This document shows, one piece after another, positions 33,996-42,684 of a stretch of DNA of 64,000 nt (position 1 is its first letter; each line of letters begins with the position of its first letter). The stretch comes from Ralstonia insidiosa (GTDB lineage Bacteria; Pseudomonadota; Gammaproteobacteria; Burkholderiales; Burkholderiaceae), in NCBI RefSeq assembly GCF_008801405.1, contig NZ_VZPV01000002.1, positions 868,001 to 932,000 of the forward strand, given 5' to 3'. The position numbers and the translations under genes were made by a program. The notes beneath the pieces are model-generated. The model was not told the DNA's origin. It worked only from the letters and a program-made list of their open reading frames with translations, and did no database searches.

Positions 33996-35339
33996 TCAGC
34001 TCTCCAGAATGTGCACGTTGTGAGGTGCGAGCTCGGCCGGGATCAACGTTGACGCGACGGCAATGATCTCGCGCGCGCTTTTTGTCGCGCCGCCGCCGCC
34101 GGAGGGGCCACAGGTCAGCAGCGTTTCCACCTCGTTGCCGATGCGCACGGCTTCGGCCATGGACTCCGTGCGCGCCGCCACCCGCACACGTACCTCGTAC
34201 GGTTCGGCATCGATGTGGGAGAGGGCGGGGCCGTGCAATGCATCTACGCCGATGAGTTCGAAGCGTGTCTCGGTCATCTGCACACCCGTGAGCGCCAAGC
34301 GCTCGCGCACGATGTCGAGAGCAAGCTTTCCGCGTGCCACTGCATTGGGGCCGGCATAGCCGATCTGGCCCTCGCCGATGTAGCTGTCGAGATAGCCGAT
34401 CGATACCTTCAACTGACTGGTGCGCGGCGTGCCCGTCGCGCCTTCGATGACGACGCGATCGGTGCCATCGGTGTGCATGCGCACGTTGGAGAAATCGGCC
34501 ACGACATCGGGTGTGAGGTAGCGCGCGGGATCGTGAATCTCGTAGAGCAACTGTTCCTTGCACGTCGCCTCGGTCACGAGTCCGCCAGCCGTAGCGACCT
34601 TGGTGATGAGTACCGAGCCGTCTTCCCCAACTTCGCCGATGGGGAAGCCCAGGCGCGCGAGATTGGGGACGTCTTTCACGCCCGGGTCGGCAAAGTAGCC
34701 ACCCGTGATTTGCCCCGCGCATTCGAGCAGGTGCCCGGCCAGCGTGCCGCAGCCCAGGCGGTGCCAGTCGTCCATGCGCCAGCCGAAGGCGTGGATGAGT
34801 GGCCCAAGCGCCAACGCCGGATCGGCCACGCGCCCGGTGATGACAACGTCCGCGCCCTGCGCCAGAGCATCCACGATGCCCTGCGCACCGAGGTACGCAT
34901 TGGCCGACACCATGCGTGCACCGAGTGACGCAACGGGTGTGCCGCCATCCATCAACGTGAAATCGTTGCCGCGTGCTTGCAGCAGGTCGAACACATCGTC
35001 GCCGGTGACGGCTGCTACGCGTAGCTTGAGCCCGAGTTCACGTGCAATGTCGCGCGTGCGTTCAGCGGCCGCTTGCGGGTTGGCCGCGCCCATGTTGGTA
35101 ACGATGCGGATGCCGCGCGCCGCGCATGCCGGCAACACGGCACGCATGCGTGCTTCGAGCAGCGGGTCATAACCGTGCGATGGATCTTTGCGGCGCACCT
35201 GCTGCGCGAGCGCGATGGTGCGCTCGGCCAGGCACTCGAACATGAGTACGTCGATGTCGCCGTGCTCTGCAAGTTCGAGTGCCGGTTCGATGCGGTCACC
35301 CGAGTAACCAGCGCCGCCGCCGATACGTAGTTTTTTCAT
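33996..35339 (-). CDS. Acyclic terpene utilisation AtuA family protein (DUF1446)
   Basis: A 447-residue DUF1446 protein: IGGGAGYSGDRIEPALELAE at the N-terminus, FECLAERTIALAQQVRRKDP, and GRVADPALALGPLIHAFGW are family features. Pseudomonas AtuA is needed for growth on citronellol but its reaction is not well defined, and most relatives occur in organic-acid catabolic clusters. It sits 4 bp after a CitMHS transporter gene, which points to an organic acid substrate instead of a terpene. Confidence 0.82.
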   Translation of the reverse strand: MKKLRIGGGAGYSGDRIEPALELAEHGDIDVLMFECLAERTIALAQQVRRKDPSHGYDPLLEARMRAVLPACAARGIRIVTNMGAANPQAAAERTRDIARELGLKLRVAAVTGDDVFDLLQARGNDFTLMDGGTPVASLGARMVSANAYLGAQGIVDALAQGADVVITGRVADPALALGPLIHAFGWRMDDWHRLGCGTLAGHLLECAGQITGGYFADPGVKDVPNLARLGFPIGEVGEDGSVLITKVATAGGLVTEATCKEQLLYEIHDPARYLTPDVVADFSNVRMHTDGTDRVVIEGATGTPRTSQLKVSIGYLDSYIGEGQIGYAGPNAVARGKLALDIVRERLALTGVQMTETRFELIGVDALHGPALSHIDAEPYEVRVRVAARTESMAEAVRIGNEVETLLTCGPSGGGGATKSAREIIAVASTLIPAELAPHNVHILES

Positions 35340-35343
35340 GCCA

Positions 35344-36642
35344 TCACCACGGAAGCACGCCCAGCACCACGGCTGCCACCGTCATCAGCAGCGTGGCGCC
35401 AAACAGGAAGGGGATCGAGAATTTCTGGTGGTCCGCCAGATCGATGCCGCATAGGCCGACCACGAGGAAAGTGGCGGGTGTGAGCGGGCTGACGGGGAAG
35501 CCGGTCGTCATCTGGCCGAGCACGGCGGCCTGCGCCACGTGCACCGGTGCCACGCCCAGCATCTTCGATGCTTCTGCCACCACAGGCAGCACGCCAAAGT
35601 AGAACGAATCCGGATCGAACAGCAGCGACAGCGGCATCGACAGCACGCCCAGCACCACCGGAATGTGGTGCGCCATGGCAGGCGGGATGAAGTCGACCGC
35701 CGTCTTGGCCATCGCCGTGAGCATGCCGGACTTGCTCATGATGCCGGTGAAGACGCCCGCCGCCAACAGGATGCTCGCCATCATCAGTGCAGCCTTGGCG
35801 TGCGCATCCACGCGCTGGCGCTGTTGATCGACGTTCGGGTAGTTGATGAGCAGCGCAGCGACTACGCCCAGCATGAACATCACCACCGGGTCCACCTTGC
35901 CGCTCACCATCACGCCCATCACAACCACAGTCAGCACGAGGTTGATCCAGAAATTGCGCGGCCGGCGCAGCGCCTGCTCAGCCTCCGTGAGCGGGCGGGC
36001 GACGACTTGTGTGGCGCCACCGTGGTTGGCGAGGCCCAGTCGCTTCTCTTCACGCTTGCCCAGCAGCCACGCGCACACGAACACGAAGACGAGCCCCGCA
36101 ATCTGCACCGGGATCAGCGGGTTGAAGATGTCCGTGACCGGCATGTGCAGCGAAGCCGAGGCGCGAATCATCGGGCCCGTCCACGGCAGGAAGTTCACGC
36201 CGCACGCCATCGACGTCACGCACGCCAGGATGCGGCGGTCCATGCCGAGCCGGTCGTACAGCGGCAGCATGGCCGGGATGGTGATGAGGAAGGCCACCGC
36301 GCCCGAGCCATCCAGGTGAATCAGCAACGCCAGCAGCGCCGAGCCCACCACGATGCGCGGCGGGCGGCTGCCCACGGTGCGCAGGATGCGGTCGATGATC
36401 GGGTCCAGCATGCCGGCATCCGTCACGATGCCGAAGTACAGGATGGCGAAGATGAACATCCCTGCCACGGGCGCCACATCCTTGATGCCGCCGATGATGA
36501 ACTTGCTGGTGTTGAGCCCGAAGCCGCCCACAAGCGCGGCGATGACGGGAATGGCGATGAGCGCAACCAACGGCGACATGCGCTTCGTCAGGATGACGAC
36601 AAACAGCGCGACGATGGTCAGCAGCCCGAGCAGTGCGAGCAT
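35344..36642 (-). CDS. CitMHS family citrate/organic acid-Mg2+:H+ symporter
   Basis: A 432-residue membrane protein with about 12 hydrophobic helices. LLTIVALFVVILTKRMSPLV at the N-terminus and IHLDGSGAVAFLITIPAMLP followed by VNFLPWTGPMIRASA in the middle are hallmark CitMHS sequences. It should import citrate or a similar tricarboxylate complexed to a divalent metal. First gene of an operon with AtuA-like proteins and a LysR regulator. Confidence 0.87.
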   Translation of the reverse strand: MLALLGLLTIVALFVVILTKRMSPLVALIAIPVIAALVGGFGLNTSKFIIGGIKDVAPVAGMFIFAILYFGIVTDAGMLDPIIDRILRTVGSRPPRIVVGSALLALLIHLDGSGAVAFLITIPAMLPLYDRLGMDRRILACVTSMACGVNFLPWTGPMIRASASLHMPVTDIFNPLIPVQIAGLVFVFVCAWLLGKREEKRLGLANHGGATQVVARPLTEAEQALRRPRNFWINLVLTVVVMGVMVSGKVDPVVMFMLGVVAALLINYPNVDQQRQRVDAHAKAALMMASILLAAGVFTGIMSKSGMLTAMAKTAVDFIPPAMAHHIPVVLGVLSMPLSLLFDPDSFYFGVLPVVAEASKMLGVAPVHVAQAAVLGQMTTGFPVSPLTPATFLVVGLCGIDLADHQKFSIPFLFGATLLMTVAAVVLGVLPW

Positions 36643-36831
36643 GGTCTCCTCCGAGTGGCATAGATTCGGAATCCCTGTTGGCGGGATTTACGGGCGACTG
36701 TAGAAGCTGGTGATCTGCCTGTAAAACAGAATATTTGGATGGATTGAGCTGATTTGTCGATAAGTGATGCAGGCACCGCTCAATAAATCCCGGCAGAATG
36801 TGGCGCGTTCCCACCCGATGCTGGAGACCTT

Positions 36832-37380
36832 GTGCATACCGCCCCGACCATCCTGATCCTGCCTGGCTGGCAAAACTCCGGCCCCGAGCACTGGCAATCG
36901 CGCTGGGAGCGCCTGCATGGGGATCACCGTGTTGAACAACGCGAGTGGTTCACGCCCAAGCGTGCCGACTGGGTGGCTGCACTGGATGCCGCTGTGCGTG
37001 CCGCACCGGGCGATGTCGTGTTGGTGGCGCATAGCCTGGGGTGTGTGCTGACGGCGCATTGGGCCACGGCGTCTGCCCACACAGCGCGCGTGCGAGGTGC
37101 CTTGCTGGTGGCGCCACCGCAGCTTGGCCGTGAAGATTCGCCGCCCGAACTGATTGACTTTCAGCCGGTGCCGCAACAGCGTCTGCCGTTTCCGGCCACC
37201 CTCATCTTCAGCACCAACGACCCGTTCAGCGATGCCGCCTGGAGCCGCCAACAGGCCGAAGCCTGGGGCGCCACGCCCATCGACCTGGGTGCGCGCGGTC
37301 ACATCAATGCCGAATCGGACCTGGGCGATTGGCCGGAAGCCCGTGCCATCGTTACTAAGTGGAGCAAAAGCCCCACTTGA
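36832..37380 (+). CDS. RBBP9/YdeN family alpha/beta hydrolase
   Basis: A 182-residue serine hydrolase. ILILPGWQNSGPEHWQSRWE is the family N-terminus, VLVAHSLGCVLTAHW has the Ser nucleophile, STNDPFS the acid and GARGHINAESDLG the catalytic His. Substrate unknown. Start is GTG 36832, with GGAG eight bases upstream. It ends ten bases before the metal-responsive promoter of the next gene. Confidence 0.85.
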   Translation: MHTAPTILILPGWQNSGPEHWQSRWERLHGDHRVEQREWFTPKRADWVAALDAAVRAAPGDVVLVAHSLGCVLTAHWATASAHTARVRGALLVAPPQLGREDSPPELIDFQPVPQQRLPFPATLIFSTNDPFSDAAWSRQQAEAWGATPIDLGARGHINAESDLGDWPEARAIVTKWSKSPT

Positions 37381-37389
37381 AATGAGGGC

Positions 37390-37420
37390 TTGACCCTAAA
37401 GCTTCTTCAGGGTTTTGAAT
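37390..37420 (+). promoter_or_regulatory. MerR/CadR-type promoter of the metal efflux ATPase
   Basis: -35 TTGACC (37390-37395), a 19-bp spacer, and -10 TTGAAT (37415-37420). The spacer contains the dyad ACCCT-n-AAG-nnn-CTT-n-AGGGT (37393-37413). The over-long 19-bp spacing with a central dyad is diagnostic of MerR-family regulation and resembles CadR/PbrR/ZntR promoters. The CadR-like regulator at 41667-42143 is the probable ligand. Confidence 0.85.
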
Positions 37421-37426
37421 GGAGGC

Positions 37427-39931
37427 ATGAAACCAGATCTCGCCTCCGCCCTCCTGTCCCACAACCACGCCGCCAAGCCGGAAGCGTCTGGCTGCGGTGG
37501 TTGCTGCGGCCACGATCATCCCGTTGCCCGGGAGTCTGCTGACCAAGAACACAAGCATGGCAACGACCATGAACACGGTCACGACCATGCACATGACCAC
37601 GGTCACAAGCACGAGCACGGTGATGACCACGACCATGGTCACGAGCATGCGGACGGCAAGGCCCAAGGCTGCGGCCATGGACACGATCACGGGCACGACC
37701 ACGCGCATGCGCACGGTCCAGCGCCGGTCGCTCCCCCGGTTGACGCCGCTGCCCTGGCCCGCGCCAAAGGCCGCACGAAAATCCGCATCGAGCAGATGGA
37801 TTGCCCGACCGAAGAGCGCATGATCCGCAATAAGCTGGGCAACGCCGCCGGCGTGGTCGCGCTGGATTTCAACCTGCTGGAGCGCCATCTCACCATCCAC
37901 CACACCGTGGACGACGTGACGCCGTTCCTGGAAGCCCTGCGCGCCATCGGCATGGATGGCGAGTTGCTGGAAGCGCATGATCGCGCGGCCGCCGCGCCTG
38001 CTGAGCCCACTGGCATCTCGCGTCGCACCTGGCTGCTGGGCATCGGCGGTGTGGCTGCATTTGGTGCGGAGGCCATCGCCTGGTCCCTGGGTGATCATGC
38101 TTTGCCGGTGCTGGCATTGGCGCTTGCGTCCATCGCACTGGCGGGTGGGCCGACGCTGCGCAAGGGCTGGATTGCCGTGCGCGCGCTCACGTTCAACATC
38201 AACTTCCTGATGGCGGTGGCCGTGATCGGTGCGCTGCTGATAGGCAAGTGGGCCGAAGCGGCCATGGTGATCTTCCTGTTTGCCGTGGCTGAGGCCATCG
38301 AGGCGCGTGCCCTGGTGCGTGCCCGTGATGCTGTGCGCGCGCTGACTGCCATCGCCCCCGACACCGCAGAGTTGACCGACGGCAATGGCGGCTGGCGTGA
38401 TGTGGCCGTTGACACGGTCGCCATCGGCGCACGCCTGCGTGTACGCACGGGCAGCCGTGTGCCGGTCGACGCGCGCATCGTGAGCGGCCGCGCGGCGCTG
38501 GACGAATCGCCCGTCACCGGAGAGAGCCTGCCGGTGGAGAAGACCCTGGGCGACACCATCCTCGCCGGCACCATCGTCACCGACGGTGTGATCGAGGCCG
38601 AAGCCACGGCGGTGGCCGCCGACAGTACGCTCGCGCGCATCGCCGGGGCCATCCAGGAGGCGCAGTCGCAGCGTGCGCCCACGCAGCGCTTCGTCGACAA
38701 GTTCTCGTCCATCTATACGCCCGCCATGATGTTGCTGGCGCTGGCGGTTGCCGTAGTCGGCCCGCTGGTTACTGCCGATGGTTGGCTGACGTGGACGTAT
38801 CGCGCGCTGGTGTTGCTGGTGATCGCTTGCCCCTGCGCATTGGTGATCTCCACGCCGGTGACGGTGGTGAGCGGCCTGGCTGCAGCGGCGCGACGCGGCA
38901 TTGTCGTCAAGGGCGGCGTCTATCTGGAAAGCGGCCGGCGCCTGCGTGCACTGGCGCTAGACAAGACCGGCACGCTGACCGCTGGCCGCCCGGTGCTGGA
39001 TGCGGTGGTGTTGCCTGATGACACACGCGGCACGCGCCGCGCCGTGGCGGATCTGAACATCGCCACGGATGGCGCCCACCTGCAGGCACTGGCTGTGGCC
39101 GCTGCGCTGGACGCCAATACCACGCATCCGATTGCCGTGGCGATCGTGCAGGCTGCCCAAGCGCATGGCGCCGTAGATGCGGGCGCGGTTGAAGACTTGT
39201 CCGTGCTGCCGGGCCGCGGTGTGGCCGGCACGCTGGGTGGCGTGCGCTGGCACCTCGGTAACGCTGCACTGGTGGCTGAACGCGGTTTTGATACCGTTGA
39301 CTGGCGCGCAGCCGCGGAAGGCTTGCAGGCTGAAGGCATGTCCGCTGTCACGCTGTGCGACACGAACGGTGCGGTAGCACTCTTCGGCGTGCGTGACCGC
39401 GAGCGCCCGGAAAGCGCGCAGGCCATCGCTGATCTACGTGCACTGGGTGTGCAGCCCGTCATGATTACCGGCGACGACCGCCGCGCGGCACAGGCCATCG
39501 CCAAGACGGTCGGCATCGACAACGTCCATGCCGAGCAACTCCCCGCCGACAAGCAGCGCGTGGTGGGTGAGCTTGCGGCACAGAATGGCTTCGTCGGCAT
39601 GGTGGGTGACGGCATCAACGACGCACCGGCCCTGGCACGCGCCGACATCGGCTTCGCCATGGGCGCAGCCGGCACGGCCACGGCACTGGAAGCCGCAGAC
39701 GTCGCCATCATGGATGACGACCCGCGCAAGCTCGCCGGCTTCATTCGCATCAGCCGTCGCACGGTGGCGGTGCTGCGTCAGAACATCGTGTTGGCGCTCG
39801 GCATCAAGGCGGTGTTCCTCGCACTGGCCGTGATGGGTGACGCCACGCTGTGGATGGCCATCTTTGCCGACGTGGGTGCAAGCCTGCTGGTGGTGTTCAA
39901 CGGGCTGCGGGTGATGCGCACGCGCGTCTGA
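37427..39931 (+). CDS. cadA: Heavy-metal P1B-type ATPase (Cd2+/Zn2+/Pb2+ efflux)
   Basis: A protein of about 834 residues. The N-terminus is His-rich (about 30 His in the first 100 residues, with GCGGCCGHDH), followed by an HMA-like domain with IRIEQMDCPTEERMI. Core motifs are TGES (actuator), IACPCALVIS (CPC in the transport helix), DKTGTLTAGRP (phosphorylated Asp) and MVGDGINDAPALARADIGF. CPC with the C-terminal sequence fits Zn/Cd/Pb exporters. The ATG at 37427 has GGAGG only one base away and lies six bases after the promoter -10, so the message may be leaderless; the TTG at 37415 is inside the -10 and cannot be used. Confidence 0.9.
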   Translation: MKPDLASALLSHNHAAKPEASGCGGCCGHDHPVARESADQEHKHGNDHEHGHDHAHDHGHKHEHGDDHDHGHEHADGKAQGCGHGHDHGHDHAHAHGPAPVAPPVDAAALARAKGRTKIRIEQMDCPTEERMIRNKLGNAAGVVALDFNLLERHLTIHHTVDDVTPFLEALRAIGMDGELLEAHDRAAAAPAEPTGISRRTWLLGIGGVAAFGAEAIAWSLGDHALPVLALALASIALAGGPTLRKGWIAVRALTFNINFLMAVAVIGALLIGKWAEAAMVIFLFAVAEAIEARALVRARDAVRALTAIAPDTAELTDGNGGWRDVAVDTVAIGARLRVRTGSRVPVDARIVSGRAALDESPVTGESLPVEKTLGDTILAGTIVTDGVIEAEATAVAADSTLARIAGAIQEAQSQRAPTQRFVDKFSSIYTPAMMLLALAVAVVGPLVTADGWLTWTYRALVLLVIACPCALVISTPVTVVSGLAAAARRGIVVKGGVYLESGRRLRALALDKTGTLTAGRPVLDAVVLPDDTRGTRRAVADLNIATDGAHLQALAVAAALDANTTHPIAVAIVQAAQAHGAVDAGAVEDLSVLPGRGVAGTLGGVRWHLGNAALVAERGFDTVDWRAAAEGLQAEGMSAVTLCDTNGAVALFGVRDRERPESAQAIADLRALGVQPVMITGDDRRAAQAIAKTVGIDNVHAEQLPADKQRVVGELAAQNGFVGMVGDGINDAPALARADIGFAMGAAGTATALEAADVAIMDDDPRKLAGFIRISRRTVAVLRQNIVLALGIKAVFLALAVMGDATLWMAIFADVGASLLVVFNGLRVMRTRV

Positions 39932-39967
39932 TCATCGCGATCCGACAGCGCGCGCACGGAAGGGCGA

Positions 39968-41590
39968 TCAACGCAGGCCGGTGACGCGCGCGTCCTTCGG
40001 GTAGGTGATGAGGTAGTCCGCGGAGAAGCGGGCGCTCTGTCCGGCGGGAATCGTCTGTTCCCACGCGATCACGCCCAGGCGGTGCTCCCAGTCGCGCTTG
40101 GCAGGCTCCGGTGAGAAGGTCGAGCGCACCTTGATGTCGTCGGACTGGCTGACCGGCGTGGCTTCCAGGATCTCCACGGTGATCGCGTCACGGTGCTGGT
40201 TTCGCACCGTGTAAAGTGCCCCAAGCTGGCGCTCGTTGCGGTTGTCGAGCAAACCAACGCTGCGCTGGAAGGTATTGGGTGTTTCCACCACCACCGTCAC
40301 GAGATCATCGCGGCCGAAGGGAAGTGTGATCCTCTGGTCTTCGCCCGCCGGATTCCACGTCGTTGTCCCCACGACCGCGCCATCGCGGCGCAATTGCAAC
40401 GTGCCGCCCGGCCAGACGCCCTGCGGGCGATCTACGGTCGCGATCAGGTAAGCAGCGCGATCCATGCGGGGTGTGCTGCGCGCCGTCAGCTTGGCGGGCA
40501 GCGTTTCGCTTGCCAGCGAGAAGGTCACCTTCTGCGCATCGGATGGCAGTTCCACGGTGCCAGGGACTTCAAATTCGGTGGAGAAGGCGGTCTGGATGGT
40601 GTTGACGTCAAAGAGCGGGGCGTCTTCTGTCCCACGAAGCCCCCAGCGTGAGGTTTCCGAGGCGACGGCTGCCGGCGCGACTGCCCTCGAGAACACCGGC
40701 GCAGGGGCGGCTTTGGGTGTGGGCTGCGGTTGCTGGATGTCCAGTTGCCACGCATACGGCTCCGGACCACGAGGCGTATTGCGTGGCTGGCCCGTCGATA
40801 GCCGCAGCCGAACGCCGCGCCAGTCTTCTCCGGTTGATTGCGCAACTGTTGCCTGTCGTTCAACGACGACGTTCGAGCGCACGGAATCCACGCTTGCCTG
40901 ATATGCCGGCCGCCAGCCCGCACGCGCGGTCTGGTAGCTGACACGCAATTCGCCGCCACGCGGTGCTGCCACGGCAATGCGGACCGTGCGCAGTGTGTCT
41001 GCGCCAGAACCATGCGTGCGTTGCAGCGCATCGAGCTGCGCTTTCAACTCAGCGTCGCGCTTCTTCAGTTGCTCTTGCCGTGTGAAGACTTCCTGCGCGT
41101 TACGCGCCAGCGCATCGGTGGCGCGGCCCAGCGTGGAGAAGTCCGTGGCCGGTGCACGCCCATCGCCGCCGGTACGTTCACTCACCGCCTTCAGGTAGCT
41201 GGCCGACAGCGCATTCGCCTGGAGTTGCACATCGAGTGCAGCACGCTGGTCTTGCAGGGTGCGGATCTGAGTTTCCAGGGCGGTCTTTGCGCAAGCACTG
41301 CCTTCACTGGGCACGGTTTCCACACGCACGTCACCCACGCGGATGGCGCTATCGCCCTCGACACGCAAACTGTCGGCGTCGAATGTGGTTGGCAGGCAAG
41401 TCAGCTCGACACTGCGTGCACCCGGTGCAACGGTGGTTGTACGCACGATGGTGGCGCTATCCGGATACAACGTGACATCGGTGATGCGTGATGGCGTTGC
41501 GGCTTGCGTTGCCGCAGCGGCGGCCATCGTGACCGCGCCGAGCGCCATGCGTTGCTGATGCAGAAAATGCGTTGCCGGTGTCGTCTTCAT
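39968..41590 (-). CDS. DUF4139 (mucoidy inhibitor MuiA-like) exported protein
   Basis: A 540-residue protein with an N-terminal hydrophobic signal region (ALGAVTMAAAAATQA), so it is probably periplasmic. ITDVTLYPDSATIVRTTTVA is the DUF4140 N-terminus and the C-terminal half (GWRPAYQASVDS, STGEDWRGVRLRLSTGQPR) is DUF4139. A coiled-coil lies around residues 105-190. Function is poorly known; the name comes from a mucoidy phenotype. Start at ATG 41590, preceded by GAGGCGG. It separates the ATPase from its presumed regulator gene, without an obvious metal role. Confidence 0.8.
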   Translation of the reverse strand: MKTTPATHFLHQQRMALGAVTMAAAAATQAATPSRITDVTLYPDSATIVRTTTVAPGARSVELTCLPTTFDADSLRVEGDSAIRVGDVRVETVPSEGSACAKTALETQIRTLQDQRAALDVQLQANALSASYLKAVSERTGGDGRAPATDFSTLGRATDALARNAQEVFTRQEQLKKRDAELKAQLDALQRTHGSGADTLRTVRIAVAAPRGGELRVSYQTARAGWRPAYQASVDSVRSNVVVERQATVAQSTGEDWRGVRLRLSTGQPRNTPRGPEPYAWQLDIQQPQPTPKAAPAPVFSRAVAPAAVASETSRWGLRGTEDAPLFDVNTIQTAFSTEFEVPGTVELPSDAQKVTFSLASETLPAKLTARSTPRMDRAAYLIATVDRPQGVWPGGTLQLRRDGAVVGTTTWNPAGEDQRITLPFGRDDLVTVVVETPNTFQRSVGLLDNRNERQLGALYTVRNQHRDAITVEILEATPVSQSDDIKVRSTFSPEPAKRDWEHRLGVIAWEQTIPAGQSARFSADYLITYPKDARVTGLR

Positions 41591-41666
41591 CCGCCTCACC
41601 CACATGTCGTGAAATGCGGCGAGTATCGCACGTCAAAGTGGCGTACCCGGCAAGAGGAATGGCCCG

Positions 41667-42143
41667 TCAGCGATGCACGCCGCGGATGTGCCGATGTGCG
41701 TGTTCGGCCTCGCCATGATCATGGTTGTGGCCGTGGGGGCTGGTGGCGACCGGCTCCTCATGCAGCGACTGCAGCACGCCGCATTCCGCCACGGATGCGG
41801 CCGTCGTGCAGCGCAGCCCGATCGATTCGATCTGGCGCTTGAGTTCGGTCAGCTCCGCAATGCGCGCTTCAACGTGGCGCAGGTGGTCGTCCAGCAGGTG
41901 GTTGATCTCTTCGCACGAGGCCTGCGGGTTGCTCTGCAACTCCAGCAGCCGTCGGATTTCGGTATGCGCCATGTCGAGCGACCGGCACTTCGCAATGAAG
42001 GCCAGTTGCTCGGCATGTTCGGGCGTGTAGACGCGATAGTTGTTGGCGGCGCGCGCCGGCGGGGGCAGCAGGCCCTGCGCTTCATAGAAGCGGATGGTCT
42101 CGATGCTGATGCCCGTGCGCTGGGCGAGTTCGCCAATCTTCAT
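41667..42143 (-). CDS. cadR: Cd(II)/Pb(II)-responsive MerR-family regulator (CadR/PbrR)
   Basis: A 158-residue MerR-family protein. The N-terminal HTH reads KIGELAQRTGISIETIRFYE. Metal-binding Cys77, Cys112 and Cys121 match the CadR/PbrR pattern. The C-terminal tail is His-rich (HGHNHDHGEAEHAHRH), as in CadR proteins, where it binds extra cadmium. Its expected target is the 19-bp-spacer promoter at 37390-37420, about 4.2 kb away. It follows the Cys-rich copper-storage-like gene by 18 bp on the same strand. Confidence 0.9.
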   Translation of the reverse strand: MKIGELAQRTGISIETIRFYEAQGLLPPPARAANNYRVYTPEHAEQLAFIAKCRSLDMAHTEIRRLLELQSNPQASCEEINHLLDDHLRHVEARIAELTELKRQIESIGLRCTTAASVAECGVLQSLHEEPVATSPHGHNHDHGEAEHAHRHIRGVHR

Positions 42144-42161
42144 ATGCGTTGAAAAAGGGGA

Positions 42162-42548
42162 TTAGAAAACGGTCGGTTCAGCGGTGACGGCTTCAACGCC
42201 TGCAACTTTCAGGCAGGCATCCACGCAAGCGCGGCAGGCGGTTGCGCAGGCACTGCAATGGCCCTGTCTGTGATGATCGCATTCTTCCGCGCATTGATGA
42301 CAGATCTCGGCGCAGTCTTCCAGCAGCAGTTCTGCGAATTCGCTGTTGCGCTCCAGGAATCGGCGCGTAATGGCACAGTACTCCGCGCAGTCCGTACACA
42401 GGCCCATGCAGCGCGCCATGACTTCAGCGTGGCCGTTCTTGCCGGATTCCGTCGCGCAATGCTCGCAAGCGGTTTGGCAAGCATGAAGCGCCTGGATCAC
42501 ACTGGCAAAACGCTTGGCATTGTCTTTCGCGGTCGGACGATTGGTCAT
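42162..42548 (-). CDS. Four-helix-bundle Cys-rich copper-storage-like protein (DUF326/Csp)
   Basis: A 128-residue cytoplasmic protein with 16 Cys, mostly spaced CxxxC along helices (ACQTACEHC, CMGLCTDCAEYC, CAEICHQCAEEC, CSACATACRACVDAC). This is the pattern of Csp copper-storage proteins, which bind many Cu(I) ions inside a four-helix bundle. No signal peptide, so it resembles the cytosolic Csp3 type. ATG 42548 has AGGAG upstream. It is immediately upstream of cadR, so the pair may share a transcript, unusual for a copper protein. Confidence 0.83.
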   Translation of the reverse strand: MTNRPTAKDNAKRFASVIQALHACQTACEHCATESGKNGHAEVMARCMGLCTDCAEYCAITRRFLERNSEFAELLLEDCAEICHQCAEECDHHRQGHCSACATACRACVDACLKVAGVEAVTAEPTVF

Positions 42549-42684
42549 GTCAGTTCTCCTGTGGCAGTGGGCGTGCACGCTTGCGCGCTTCGGAAGGGAT
42601 GGGCCGGGGCGTGCCCCGTGCCGCATCTCTCCAATTTAGCAACTGGCGCTCCACTGCGTGAGGCCGACCTACACCTAAGACAAC

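Noticed and set aside
37415..37426. TTG at 37415 as the start of the metal ATPase
   Set aside because: It lies inside the promoter -10 box, so it would not be on the transcript.
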